This document shows, in pieces, positions 7,607-17,604 of a stretch of 64,000 bases of DNA; the stretch's first letter is position 1; the number at the start of each line of letters is the position of its first letter. Source of the stretch: Sphingobacterium sp. PCS056 (GTDB lineage: Bacteria > Bacteroidota > Bacteroidia > Sphingobacteriales > Sphingobacteriaceae); assembly GCF_023273895.1 (NCBI RefSeq), contig NZ_CP096883.1, positions 3,720,001-3,784,000 of the forward strand, given 5' to 3'. The notes below the pieces were generated by a model that saw nothing but the letters and a program-made list of their open reading frames with translations, was not told where the DNA came from and made no database searches. Made by a program: the position numbers and the translations under genes.

Positions 7607-8257
7607 TTATTTGGCTTTCATGATCATCATCAGTTGCACCTCCCATATCAGCTCCAAAGAGTCTCCTGCTATGCTCAATACCTTTCGACTATCTTTTACG
7701 ATGGTCAATCTTTCTAAAGTCACTTCTATTCCAAAGTGCTTGTTGAGATCGTTCAGTATTCGTTGTCGGTACTCTTCCCTTTCTGTCCGTGCAGGTACCG
7801 CCAGTTCATAGCAATATGAAGACACACAATCCCCTTTTTCTGTTGGTATAAACTGCTCCTTATGTTCTCCCAACACCAGTATTTGGTTAATCGGAAAGTT
7901 AGCAGGCAGTCCCAAAGCAAAGAGATAAATCTCATAGACGGTCATATTGATCAGTGAGATCCGCAGTAAATCGGTATTGTCATTGCGCACCACCATACTG
8001 AAAGAATCCGAAGGCTCTAACAAGCGGATCAGGAGCGAGTAATAACGCTGTGCCGGTCTTTCCTTCATGACATACTTCATCGCCGATTGCGCGGAGCTTT
8101 CGGAAATTGGTAACGACACATTTTTAAAGAATCGTTCGGGTAAATGTGTTATCATAACAGGTTTTTTAATAACTGCAACATGTTTTTCATACCATATTGA
8201 AGACCGTTTCCTCCTTGTGGACGGCGCATAGCATACCTGTTTGCAAATATTTTGCAT
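7607..8257 (-). CDS. DUF3738-like protein, first gene of the susC operon
   Basis: A 216-aa product; an internal ATG giving MITHLPERFF (about 182 aa) is an equally good start. No signal peptide is clear. The second half reads 'LLRISLINMTVYEIYLFALGL ... YCYELAVPARTEREEYRQRILNDLNKHFGIEV', which follows the DUF3738/TIGR03435 pattern of a weakly conserved folding unit. A matching segment, 'FCYEIVSADDHIFEKMQQDL', occurs in the TlpA fusion that closes the same operon, so the two look like distant paralogues. The role is unknown; position suggests sensing or assembly around SusCD. The final codons overlap the start of the upstream-extended susC frame. Confidence 0.6.
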   Translation of the reverse strand: MQNICKQVCYAPSTRRKRSSIWYEKHVAVIKKPVMITHLPERFFKNVSLPISESSAQSAMKYVMKERPAQRYYSLLIRLLEPSDSFSMVVRNDNTDLLRISLINMTVYEIYLFALGLPANFPINQILVLGEHKEQFIPTEKGDCVSSYCYELAVPARTEREEYRQRILNDLNKHFGIEVTLERLTIVKDSRKVLSIAGDSLELIWEVQLMMIMKAK

Positions 8258-9207
8258 TGTTTAAAGATTTAAATTGGCTCCCTTAAAACCTTACTTTTTG
8301 GACATGGCTCGCGCCGTAAGGAAACCAGTTAAAAAAATATTAAATCAAGAAAATGCAATTTTACGTCGTCGTCAATTGGTTATATAATGGTCTGCATTAT
8401 TGCATTATTTGGGTTAAAGAACAAGAACCGACTTCCCATTATTGATGTAATTCAATAAAACTTGATGACAATAATTTGCTTTATGACTAGAAAAGTGTAA
8501 TTTTAGGTTACGAAGTCTAAAATCCGATCCAATTTAGCCTATGCAAGCAATTGTATATCAAAATGAAAGTCGGTAACATAAGCCATCATAGCATGGGAAC
8601 AAGCTAGTTTTAACCTTCTTAGAACGTCATTTTTAATATTAAGTATGGTCGCTACCCCATGCTTTTTCCAAAATGCGCTTTTTAGATTTGGAACAAAATC
8701 CCCTATCCTATTTATACTTATGTTTTACTAAACGCCCTATTCTGGCGCACAGGATATGTTCTTTTTTAAATTGAAATGAGCGAACCTGAGACAATAATCC
8801 TGGATCATGCCTTGGGTGGTTCTTTGGGTGGTTACTTTTCGTTTAATCATAATTAATTTTTGGTTATGTCGAACGATGTAAGTCGAGGAGTGGAAAAAAA
8901 CCTTAAAAAAACAAGGGATGGTTCCAACTCTAGATCCATAGGTGACTAACCTTTTTGCCTATTCTCGAAGGAGTTTGGCTCAATCTCTAGAGTTCACGCG
9001 GAACCACCCACATGCTTCTTCTATAAAGAACTACAAATGTAGTAAACTTTTTGAGCATGGGGCGATTGCACGGTTTCTCTCGAGATAAATTAGTCGTTTA
9101 TGGATCGAGATACATCGTTAATCAAGGCTTATTAGCCGAGAATATCAAATCGCTTAAACAAAGATAAGTAATAAAATATATAAGTCAAAATAAACTCAAC
9201 AATTTTA
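8258..9207. other. gene-free stretch upstream of the susC operon
   Basis: About 950 bp without a supportable gene. It must hold the promoter of the minus-strand susC operon, but I find no clear TAnnTTTG element. Around 8810-8840 there is a short GGGTGGTT direct repeat. Stops interrupt all frames, and the stretch may include decayed coding sequence I cannot identify. It marks the boundary between the uptake operon and the accessory island. Confidence 0.5.
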
Positions 9208-9822
9208 ATGAGTATAGAAGAAGAGTATTTTAAGGAATATGGTAAGCAAGTCCAAAAGTATCTTGAAACTTTTGGATTAATTGAAGAAGACCTTGCTAAA
9301 TTGACAGGTACTACCTCCATTAATATAAAAAAGATAATTAATGGTGAGGTTGGTCTGAATATAAAAAAAATGATAAACATCGCAAGTGCATTTGGGATTC
9401 CCTATTATCATTTTGCGAATCCACAATCATTAATCCCTTCATTAGAACAACTTCCTAAGGCTACAAGAGTGAAGATAGTTGAACGGGAGAAGAAAGGTAT
9501 TATTATAAGAGATAATGAAAATAAGTTTTCTATTAGGCTTGATGAGTTAATACTTAAAGGCAATTTAAACAAACCAAACACTTCAAAATTACTGCTTAAA
9601 CTAATGGGGAGTGAATTCGAAAATAAAATATCAACCGAGGTAACAGCATTATTAAGTAACTCTCCTCGAAATGAAAAAATTAAAACACTAAAGCATAAAT
9701 ATAGAAATCAAAGCATTTATATCAATAAAGACTATTTCAACGAATACTGTACACTATCAAAAGAGAAATTAGCTGAAATAATCCTAGCAGAAGAAATAAA
9801 ACTGGGGCTTGATAAAAAATGA
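9208..9822 (+). CDS. XRE-like helix-turn-helix protein
   Basis: A 204-aa cytoplasmic protein. Residues about 10-70 form a phage-repressor-type HTH: 'LETFGLIEEDLAKLTGTTSINIKKIINGEVGLNIKKMINIASAFGI', the five-helix pattern of Cro/C1 regulators. The remaining residues are charged and have no match I recognise; 'KAEIILAEEIKLG'-like helices close the protein. It is probably a DNA-binding regulator. It precedes a beta-helix membrane protein by 650 bp and could control it, but the spacing argues against one transcript. The AT-rich sequence fits acquired DNA. Confidence 0.65.
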   Translation: MSIEEEYFKEYGKQVQKYLETFGLIEEDLAKLTGTTSINIKKIINGEVGLNIKKMINIASAFGIPYYHFANPQSLIPSLEQLPKATRVKIVEREKKGIIIRDNENKFSIRLDELILKGNLNKPNTSKLLLKLMGSEFENKISTEVTALLSNSPRNEKIKTLKHKYRNQSIYINKDYFNEYCTLSKEKLAEIILAEEIKLGLDKK

Positions 9823-10470
9823 AAATCTTTTAAATTATGAGTAATCCACTATACGAGTTGAAAATTACAGCTAGATAAAGTTTTATCCTGTTTCTAGGGT
9901 TATTGCGGGAGGACTTTATTAATAATCCTGAAGGTTGAGAAAACAAAACATTACCTGACTTTTTAGAAATATTGCCTTCATATATAGAAGATATCTAAGG
10001 ATATAACAAAAATATCAACGCCGACACACCAGAATGGTCAACATTTGCTGACCGTTTTAAAAGGTGCTAGGGTTTATGAATAACATAATTATCAATTACG
10101 CTAAGCAAGAACTATTTCAAAACCGATATCATCGATCTTAATCTTTACCAAAATTTATTGGAGTTATATGCAGAAGTCAAAATACAGATACCCGGTTCCT
10201 TCCGCTCTATCCTGGTCTCTCGCGCTAACACAACAATATGTAATAAATGCAAAAAACTAAAATTGCTACAACATAGAAAGCTTCCGAAAACAGTAGGGAA
10301 GTGGTTGTTGAATAAGGAAGATGTTTAATTGTTACCGTTGGACAAGTTGAACCCCGTACCACTATTACATTTTTTTATTTTTAACGAACTAGCTTTTTAT
10401 ATCTAGTTGATCACTTTTAACCGCTTTTACTCTAACACTTAATTAAATTCAAATATAATCAACCTTATTA
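9823..10470. other. gene-poor gap with a small coding relic
   Basis: No intact gene. Between about 10087 and 10328 one plus frame is open for some 80 codons and ends at TAA 10326-10328. It contains 'TTICNKCKKL' followed by 'HRKLPKTVGKWLLNKEDV', and it has no start codon near its 5' end. It looks like the C-terminal remnant of a lost gene, perhaps with a Cys pair for zinc. Confidence 0.4.
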
Positions 10471-11841
10471 ATGACACAAGAAATAAAATATAGGGAAACG
10501 GATGTGCGTAATTTTATAGATACCCTGAATACTTACGCTAAAATAAATAAAAGAAAAGTTTCTCAAAGTCTTCAAATAACAAAGACAGACATCTCCCAAT
10601 GGAGTGATATCATTATTAACAATTGTATTTTTGAAGATGAAGTAATTTTAAAGGAAATAAAAATCAAACATTCGATTCGATTTTTTAACTGCAATTTTTT
10701 AAAAAGGTTTAATCTGTCAAATTTAACCTCGGTATCCGATATCACATTCGAGAACTGCACATTTGAAAGACAGATATCACTACAAAACATTGATAGTGAA
10801 AACATAAAATTTAAAAGCTGCACCTTCAACGGCAACAAAACACCTCAGCTACAAGAGTTCTCCTGTGAAAATTTTCATTTTTGTGGTAACACAATAAAAA
10901 ATGACATATACATCAAGCCTCGTAAAATAAGAAAAGTGTTTCTAGAAGGGTCTGAATCGTTGGGATTGATTTCTTTTTCATATCTAAACAGGAGTGACAT
11001 TATCGATGATTTTATGATTTTCACACATCAAAATCATAAAACTGATTATCTTGTAAGAAATTTATCTACAAAAAAGATCCAAATACACGGCGCAGTAAAA
11101 GACTCAAGTCTGATTTTAAATAAAATAAACATTGGAACTGCTGTCTTAGACGATTTCTCAAATTACGGTAATTTCAAAATAACATCTTTAGAAGCATTAG
11201 ATGAGAACTCCAATATTATACTAAAGAACTCCTATCTGGGAAAAGCTCAAATATCTAGTAGTGATTTTTCTAAATATAGACGAATAATAATAAGTAACAC
11301 TAATATCATAGAAGTAATCCCAGTAAACGTAAATTGGTGTTACGAAAACATAAATAGCGAAAGCTTAGCCGCAAAAAAAGAAATTTTCAGACAACTAAAA
11401 CTTATCAATAAAAAGAATGAAGATATTGATACAAAACTTAAGTTTGAAAAACATGAAATGCATATGTTTTTGAAACTTAGCAAGCAAAACAAGACTAGTT
11501 TCAGTGATAAATTTATTTTGTATACAAACTTTTTATCAAACAATTTCGGATTATCTTGGCTTAGAGCTCTTTTTATTCTTTTGTCATTTTCAGCTATTTG
11601 TTACACATTGATAAAATTTCAATTAGGTCAAGTATATTTTAGCGCAGAATTAATAGCAGATGAAATAGGATATTTTTTAACTTTCGTAAATCCAATTCAT
11701 TTATTTGACAAAGTGTTTCAAATAGCAAAGGATGAACACACAAACGGCGCTATACTAATAGATAGCATCGCTAAACTAATCAATGCTTATCTCGTTTTTC
11801 AACTAATATCTGCATTCAGAAAATACTCAAGAAAGTCCTAA
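10471..11841 (+). CDS. pentapeptide/beta-helix-like protein with C-terminal membrane segments
   Basis: A 456-aa protein of unknown function. Residues about 40-290 show repeated short strands with Phe, Asn and Cys at regular spacing ('FFNCNFLKRF', 'FENCTFERQI', 'FKSCTFNGNK'), as in right-handed beta-helices of the pentapeptide-like type. A helical linker (about 305-345) follows, then a hydrophobic segment ('LRALFILLSFSAICYTLI') and a second near the C terminus ('LINAYLVFQLISAFRKYS'). A soluble helix coupled to a membrane part suggests a sensor-effector or channel-like protein, a layout seen in some defence proteins; this is inference. It lies between an XRE regulator and the large SEC-C protein. 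Confidence 0.55.
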   Translation: MTQEIKYRETDVRNFIDTLNTYAKINKRKVSQSLQITKTDISQWSDIIINNCIFEDEVILKEIKIKHSIRFFNCNFLKRFNLSNLTSVSDITFENCTFERQISLQNIDSENIKFKSCTFNGNKTPQLQEFSCENFHFCGNTIKNDIYIKPRKIRKVFLEGSESLGLISFSYLNRSDIIDDFMIFTHQNHKTDYLVRNLSTKKIQIHGAVKDSSLILNKINIGTAVLDDFSNYGNFKITSLEALDENSNIILKNSYLGKAQISSSDFSKYRRIIISNTNIIEVIPVNVNWCYENINSESLAAKKEIFRQLKLINKKNEDIDTKLKFEKHEMHMFLKLSKQNKTSFSDKFILYTNFLSNNFGLSWLRALFILLSFSAICYTLIKFQLGQVYFSAELIADEIGYFLTFVNPIHLFDKVFQIAKDEHTNGAILIDSIAKLINAYLVFQLISAFRKYSRKS

Positions 11842-12095
11842 TTGGTAAGACAAACAAACTTAACTTCCAACGAAAATGATATCAAGTATGATAGAGAATG
11901 TCACTCAAATTATGTCATTTGGATTTACTGGAGCATACTGACCACTCAAAAGTGAATCATATTTAGGAAAGTATATTGAGATTAAAGCTCATGTAAGACT
12001 GTCTGATTCGATTTTCGGTTTATTACGTTGGTGCATGTAAAGCCCTCCCTCTTTGGTAAACTTCCCTATTTATTATAAAACAATTATTAGACAAT

Positions 12096-15000
12096 ATGAA
12101 AATAACAAGAAATGATAAATGCCCATGTGGTAGCGACAAAAAATACAAAAAGTGTTGTATGGACTCTAGTCGTACGTTTAGTACTTCAGATGCTCAACAA
12201 CAATCTCCCTTCTTCTCTGAATGCAACTCAATTGACCTTCTAAAATCCTTCGCTGGTCTCACCTTGCTTGCCCAAAATCACGGCAAGAACGTCCGTTTCG
12301 AAGAGCTTTCCAGCATATGCCTACGAAACTTTAATGATGATAAGCCTAATGTATCTCAAGCAGCATTAACGACCTTCCTAAATGAGAATTACCCCTCACA
12401 TTATATGGAAGATCCTGTCACGAACCTATTCACAGACTTAATCACATTCTACGGTGGTGACTACATTATTTTCCCAGGCATAACAGAAGGTGGTAGCTAT
12501 GTGCCTTCCAAGCTGTTAACGGCAATTTACAATTGGCCGGATTCAGGGATTCCAGACTGGTTAAAAAACAATTGCATGCATGCATTTCTACTAATATTAA
12601 ATCTTTCAGACAGAATTGCTACCCGTTTAAGATATGGCAAATACCAATTTGAAGAAGTTGAAAATAATCTCATATCTATTCCTGATTCAACACTACTTGC
12701 AGAAATAAAAGCAGCTGTTACTTTTTCTGAGGAGGAAATAACCCAATTGCTTCAATCTAAGCAGATAGCAAGGGAAGCACTGAACATGTTTGTCCTTGAC
12801 ATCCACGATCCTGAATTAGTTAATGATCATATTGAGGAAAGTCCATTGCTAGCTAAACCAATAATTCACCGCAATGGTGAATACATCATTACCTCCCCGG
12901 CAACACTCAGCTATGCTTTAGTCGATTTCATCCATTCAGAAGCAAATACATTGGGCTGCCTCCCTGATGTTAGCAACACTTATCATAATGTAATTTGGAA
13001 TTACACGCAGCTTCACCTAAAGCAACTCGGCTTTTCAAGAATTGATATTCCTACAATTTCTGAAAATACTGCCTCTAACATAAGAGAAGCGATATATCGC
13101 TTTGATGATGACAAACTTGCGTTCGTCCAATATCTAACATCAGGAAAACAATCACATCAAGAAAGAAAGCAACGAATTATCAACGATACACTAGCATTAC
13201 CTGAATATGATGGATACCAATTTATGGACATCTCCTTGATTTCATCCATGGGGCAAGACCTATTCTTTATGTATAGGTATACAGAAAATTCTCTAAGTAT
13301 CGCAATGCAAATCTATGATTTTGAAACATTAGTCAAATTGAAGGAACATGAGGCTTTTGACCTTTGGAATTTCGCCAATGCAAGAGATAGTCAAATCCCA
13401 GACAGCAACATGTTTGGAGCTTCTTTTCTAGATGTCTTTAAAGTATACAAGGAAAATGATGATTCCTTTTATGTTTCAGATGACAGTTCCGGTATAATCC
13501 TTCACGTAGAACCGGGATATGCAGGCAGTTTATATCAGGAAGCAAAACTTCTTTCTGACGAGCATTCGGTAACTCGATTAGTCGAAGGTAGGCTTGCTAA
13601 CATCCCTGTAACACGAAAGGATAAGTATGCTCCAATTTATTGCTCCGTTGATGAATTGTCAGCAGGCAATCTCAATATGGCTGTCGAAGGGTTTCCTTTA
13701 CCTGTTTGGGTTTGCCCAAATAAAAATTCATTTGACATACCTCCCGCTTTAAGAGATTTATACTTTGAAATGACTGACGCTATCGCTTTTTGGTTGTGGC
13801 AATGTCAGGAATTTATAAATACCGATTTATCTCATCTTGAGCAAACACCTATTGTTTTTAGGTTCGAATTTGAACAAGAAGACCGTTTTAATTCTATAGA
13901 ACGAAACTTTGAACGTGATCCTGAACTGGCCGGTTATTTCAATATATCTATTGATGGCAATACTATCTCAATATGGATACCACCTGCCATAATACCATAT
14001 CTATATGGGGCAGATAACCAAGGAGAGCGAGAATTAACAAGACAGATTCTTTTAGGAATAAATCTGCTATTGGAAGCTCAACAAAAGCCGACTATCGAGT
14101 CTGCTAGAATTAATCAAATTGTTGATGCAGCAGCACCACTTGGAGTTAAGAAGAAAATCTTTATTCTGGATACGACTGACAACCTATTACTAGATCCTTC
14201 AAACCTTACAGGTCATAGATATTTACAGGGCTTCAATGTAAACACTATATTAAATAGTCTTATTCCGGGATTAGGTAACTTATGCCCTCCGTTTGGAGAG
14301 ATTACTGATAAAGCCTCAAAGACCAAATTGACAAGGGATGTAGTGATGCGAGTGTTGCTACCTATGTTGCAGACAACAATCAGCCAATACCCTAATGAAG
14401 CTCTCCTCAAAAGATTAATTAACCTCAATGAAAGCTTAATTCATAAAAGAGAAGAACTAAGAGTCAAAACAGCAACCCGAATCGCATGCTTTGTTACTCA
14501 GGAACAACAAACAAGTGATCTACAGGATAGCCTTGCCAAACTCAATCAAACTACCATCGCAGTAAGGTGTTTAATAGAACATATAGCAGCTGAACCTGTC
14601 GCAGGAAATAAGATTGTTAGCACAACGGCTATAGATGAGCTTATAGCAATTATGAACGCTATAATTGACTGGGGTTCTATAGGTGATCAGATTGAATTTG
14701 ATCTTTTTGAAATAGAGATGGGTATATTGCCTTCTGGCCGAATTGGTATATCTAAGCAGCTTTTCAAAGAAATCTTTGATCCTTATTATTATTCGAAATC
14801 GCAGGAGAATGTACGCGATGCTATGGACACGTTTCAACAAGTATTTCCACAGCTTAATCCTATAGAAGGCTCAGATGTACCTGAAAGTCTTGATAATGCT
14901 TTTACAGAGGAGTTTGAAATCTCCTTCTCAAGGTTGTGTAAGGTAGTAAATGACTTGGGAATTATAGCCTACTCTCAACCTGACGCATGTGCAACCATGC

Positions 15001-15827
15001 TTAAAAAAGATTTATTCATTGAAATAAATAAACATGATCAAACCTATTCCGAGGAAGAATTTAATACAGCAATAGCATATCTGAGTTTATTTAATAGAGG
15101 AAAAATTCATCATGTTCCTGCTGGTTTTGACAACATTGACATTTCACCTTGGCGGTTTAACAGAAGACTTTCCCTGCTTCGAAAACCTTTAATCTTGGTT
15201 GACAATCCCGAAGACCCAGACAACCCAATTGTTTACTGGGGACTTAGACAACTGCTTTCAAGTAGAATGTATTGGTATGATCAATGTACCACCAACAGAC
15301 TCAGAGTGCGTGAAGATGGACCAGTACAAAAAGTCTTAGGTAAATTGGCACAGCGTAATGGTAAAAAATTAGTGGAATCTGTTCTAAATGTATTTGACAC
15401 AAATGACCTAATAATTGATTCTGAAGTTCCAATTAATCCAAGAACAGCCCTTAAAAATCATACAGACATCGGTGATGTTGACATTCTTGTAATAGACACT
15501 TCTACAAAGACTATTTACAGTTTGGAATGTAAAAGCATGGCCCCAAGTCGAAACATCAAAGAAATGATTGGGGAGATTGACAAACTGCTTGGCAGTGGTT
15601 CGGATAAAGGTTGGATCGATAAGCATGTGGAGCGAGATAAATGGTTAAAAGCAAATTTGAATAAACTCAGTATAGAGTACAGTTTGGATTTATCCGATTA
15701 TACAGTAAAGTCATTTTTCGTAACACAGGAAGATATGTTGACACCTTATCTTAAAACAAGGCAATTGGCAATACCCTTTATTTCACTTTATAATTTAAAG
15801 GGAAATGGATTAGAAGCTTTCAATTGA
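12096..15827 (+). CDS. large SEC-C protein with C-terminal PD-(D/E)XK-type nuclease domain
   Basis: A 1243-aa cytoplasmic protein. Residues 5-21 form a SEC-C zinc motif (NDKCPCGSDKKYKKCC; Cys 9, 11, 20, 21), unusually at the N terminus. The long middle has no family I recognise. Near residues 1126-1148 lies 'GDVDILVIDTSTKTIYSLECKSMAP', the D-x(n)-E-x-K pattern of restriction-type nucleases, preceded by a conserved-looking helical stretch. The likely job is nucleic-acid cleavage, plausibly anti-phage. The gene stands alone on the plus strand, with a short terminator overlapping its stop. The same nuclease signature recurs in the gene at 21953-23527. Function is inferred from motif only. Confidence 0.65.
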   Translation: MKITRNDKCPCGSDKKYKKCCMDSSRTFSTSDAQQQSPFFSECNSIDLLKSFAGLTLLAQNHGKNVRFEELSSICLRNFNDDKPNVSQAALTTFLNENYPSHYMEDPVTNLFTDLITFYGGDYIIFPGITEGGSYVPSKLLTAIYNWPDSGIPDWLKNNCMHAFLLILNLSDRIATRLRYGKYQFEEVENNLISIPDSTLLAEIKAAVTFSEEEITQLLQSKQIAREALNMFVLDIHDPELVNDHIEESPLLAKPIIHRNGEYIITSPATLSYALVDFIHSEANTLGCLPDVSNTYHNVIWNYTQLHLKQLGFSRIDIPTISENTASNIREAIYRFDDDKLAFVQYLTSGKQSHQERKQRIINDTLALPEYDGYQFMDISLISSMGQDLFFMYRYTENSLSIAMQIYDFETLVKLKEHEAFDLWNFANARDSQIPDSNMFGASFLDVFKVYKENDDSFYVSDDSSGIILHVEPGYAGSLYQEAKLLSDEHSVTRLVEGRLANIPVTRKDKYAPIYCSVDELSAGNLNMAVEGFPLPVWVCPNKNSFDIPPALRDLYFEMTDAIAFWLWQCQEFINTDLSHLEQTPIVFRFEFEQEDRFNSIERNFERDPELAGYFNISIDGNTISIWIPPAIIPYLYGADNQGERELTRQILLGINLLLEAQQKPTIESARINQIVDAAAPLGVKKKIFILDTTDNLLLDPSNLTGHRYLQGFNVNTILNSLIPGLGNLCPPFGEITDKASKTKLTRDVVMRVLLPMLQTTISQYPNEALLKRLINLNESLIHKREELRVKTATRIACFVTQEQQTSDLQDSLAKLNQTTIAVRCLIEHIAAEPVAGNKIVSTTAIDELIAIMNAIIDWGSIGDQIEFDLFEIEMGILPSGRIGISKQLFKEIFDPYYYSKSQENVRDAMDTFQQVFPQLNPIEGSDVPESLDNAFTEEFEISFSRLCKVVNDLGIIAYSQPDACATMLKKDLFIEINKHDQTYSEEEFNTAIAYLSLFNRGKIHHVPAGFDNIDISPWRFNRRLSLLRKPLILVDNPEDPDNPIVYWGLRQLLSSRMYWYDQCTTNRLRVREDGPVQKVLGKLAQRNGKKLVESVLNVFDTNDLIIDSEVPINPRTALKNHTDIGDVDILVIDTSTKTIYSLECKSMAPSRNIKEMIGEIDKLLGSGSDKGWIDKHVERDKWLKANLNKLSIEYSLDLSDYTVKSFFVTQEDMLTPYLKTRQLAIPFISLYNLKGNGLEAFN

Positions 15828-15835
15828 AAGCTTTT
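15814..15835 (+). terminator. terminator overlapping the stop codon of the SEC-C gene
   Basis: A 20-bp palindrome (15814-15833, AAGCTTTC arms around AATT) includes the TGA stop and is followed by Ts. Confidence 0.5.
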
Positions 15836-15837
15836 GG

Positions 15838-15862
15838 TAGTGTAAAGTGAATTGTGTCACTG
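15838..15862. mobile_element. solitary IS-end-like sequence
   Basis: The stretch containing TGTAAAGTGAATTGTGTCAC resembles the left end of the IS copy at 16019 (TGTATCGTGAACTGTGTCAG). No transposase belongs to it. Just downstream, 12-bp inverted arms (15867-15878 with 15897-15908) form a hairpin. This may be the residue of a related, otherwise lost element. Confidence 0.4.
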
Positions 15863-16018
15863 ATCTCTAATTGATGTTAAACCCGAAGAAGGGCTAAACA
15901 TCAATTAGTGTCTCGTGGTATTTTTGATAAAGGAATGGAATGTATGATGAGAATATCAAAAACACCGCCAATAACGGAACCTAAGTGACTAAGCAGACGA
16001 GCCAAACTCGAAAATAGC

Positions 16019-17450
16019 GAGACTGTATCGTGAACTGTGTCAGTGGAATAATTTAATAAGAATTTATATATTTAATTATTCAAACGATATGGTCATGAAA
16101 GAAAAGACCCCATTCGATTTTTCATTCATAGTTGTTTTTTAATTGTATTCAAGAGTGCTTCGTCGTTTTGAACGCTTCAAAGAGCAAGCTATGCAAGATC
16201 TTTACAAAGGGAAGAGTTTATCTCCCAACGACGGTGTACTAGTGCCCTTAATGAAGCATTTACTGGAGTCTATGGTGGACGGAGAACTAGAGAACCATCT
16301 TTAAGAGGAGAAGGGCCCCTGATAGCTCTAATCGTCGCAATGGAAAGACTAAAAAGACAGTTCGAGCTCTTAATACTGGTACCTTTGAGCTAGAATCTGG
16401 GCGTGATAGATCCGGTACCTTCGAACCTAAGGTAGTCCCCAAGCGTCAACTTATTATTACAGAACAGCTAGAAGGACATGTTCTTGGCATGTATGCCAAA
16501 GGCATTTTATTCGTGAGATGTATGCCATGGATATTTCTGCTACTGAATTATCCCGCATCACAGAAAGCGTCATGCCGGCGGTCAATGAGTGGAGAAGTCG
16601 TCCCTTGTAAGCTGTCTATCCCTTTGTTTTCTTGGATTGTATGCACTACAAAGTTCGTCAGAATGGCACAGTTGATTCTAGGGCTATTTATAATATACTG
16701 GGTATTGGAATGGATGGACGCAAAGACCTGATCGGACTTTATAGCTCAGATAACGAAGGCGCAAAGTTCTGGTTATCCGTACTTACAGATCTAAAAACAG
16801 CGTGGTGTCGAAGATATTCTAATAGCCTGTATTGATGGGCTAAAGGGCTTTCCTGAAGCTATCGAAGCTATTTTTCCAAAAACTAAAGTTCAGTTATGCA
16901 TTGTCCACCAGATCAGATCAAGTATGCGCTACGTTACAGAAAAGGATAAAAAAGCAGTTATTGAAGATCTAAAGCCTGTTTATAAAGCTATTAACGAAGA
17001 AATAGGATCTGAAAATCTACTCGTTTTCGAGGAAAAATGGGGTAAGAAGTATCCAATTGCTGCTAAATCCTGGTTGGACAATTGGACTAACCTTTCTACT
17101 TTTTTCGAGTATGATGAACAGGTACGTAAGACTATTTATACTACTAATCCTATTGATGGAATGCAACCGTCAGATCCGTAAAATTACAAAACCGAGCACA
17201 GCGAGCTCATGAATACCTATAAAAATAAAAACGAATGAATAAATTAAAGGTGCATTCAGTTCTGAGCAGGCTCTTATGAAGTTGATGTTCTTGATAACAA
17301 AGGACATCTCTAAAAAGTGGACAATGCCGATGCACAACTGGGGCTTGACGATATTCCAACTTTACATTAAATTTGGTGATAGACTCAAAATTGATAGACG
17401 CTTTTAGCATTAGGTTAGTTATCCAATGACACAGTTCGAGTTACACTCCC
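16019..17450 (+). mobile_element. decayed IS256-family insertion sequence (copy 1)
   Basis: About 1.43 kb bounded by imperfect inverted ends: GAGACTGTATCGTGAACTGT at 16019 and the complement of GGGAGTGTAACTCGAACTGT ending at 17450. The same ends bound a second copy at 33473-34919. The encoded transposase is broken in several places. No convincing target duplication is visible at the flanks. Confidence 0.8.
16095..17407 (+). pseudogene. IS256-family transposase, multiply frameshifted
   Basis: Pieces of a Mutator/IS256-type DDE transposase appear in different frames: the N terminus MKEKTPFDF at 16095, an in-frame stop after the LENHL segment near 16300, then 'VFLDCMHYKVRQNGTV' type sequence in the 16.6-kb region, 'CIDGLKGFPEAIEAIFPKTK' near 16840, and 'IAAKSWLDNWTNLSTFFEYDEQVRKTIYTTNP' near 17060-17150. 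The C-terminal 'WGLTIFQLYIKFGDRL' region ends at a TAG at 17405-17407. The family uses three acidic residues and a mutator-type fold to move the IS. This copy cannot make a working protein. Confidence 0.85.
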
Positions 17451-17558
17451 CAATAAAGTGAGCTCTATTACTTAAAATAAGTTCAAACTGTTTTTCATAC
17501 ATAAACAGAGCCATAACCCAAGTTTCTATACGATTATACAAGAATTTTTTTTGATGTA

Positions 17559-17594
17559 AAAAAGCGGAGAATAGATAACTTATTCCCCGCTTTA
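17559..17594 (-). terminator. terminator of the 419-aa gene
   Basis: AAAGCGG (17561-17567) pairs with CCGCTTT (17587-17593) with further pairing inside, and the minus strand continues with a T-run. It lies 11 bp after the minus-strand stop at 17605. Confidence 0.75.
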
Positions 17595-17604
17595 ACAAAT
17601 TTCA

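Noticed and set aside
6277..7646. Diversity-generating retroelement or invertible promoter upstream of susC
   Set aside because: No reverse transcriptase, no template/variable repeat pair, and no recombinase gene beside it. The inverted repeats are too short and close together to flank an invertible segment.
2853..7646. A single 1597-aa SusC protein
   Set aside because: The export signal would lie more than 500 residues inside, and the first codons overlap the preceding gene. SusC proteins of this group have about 1000-1150 residues.
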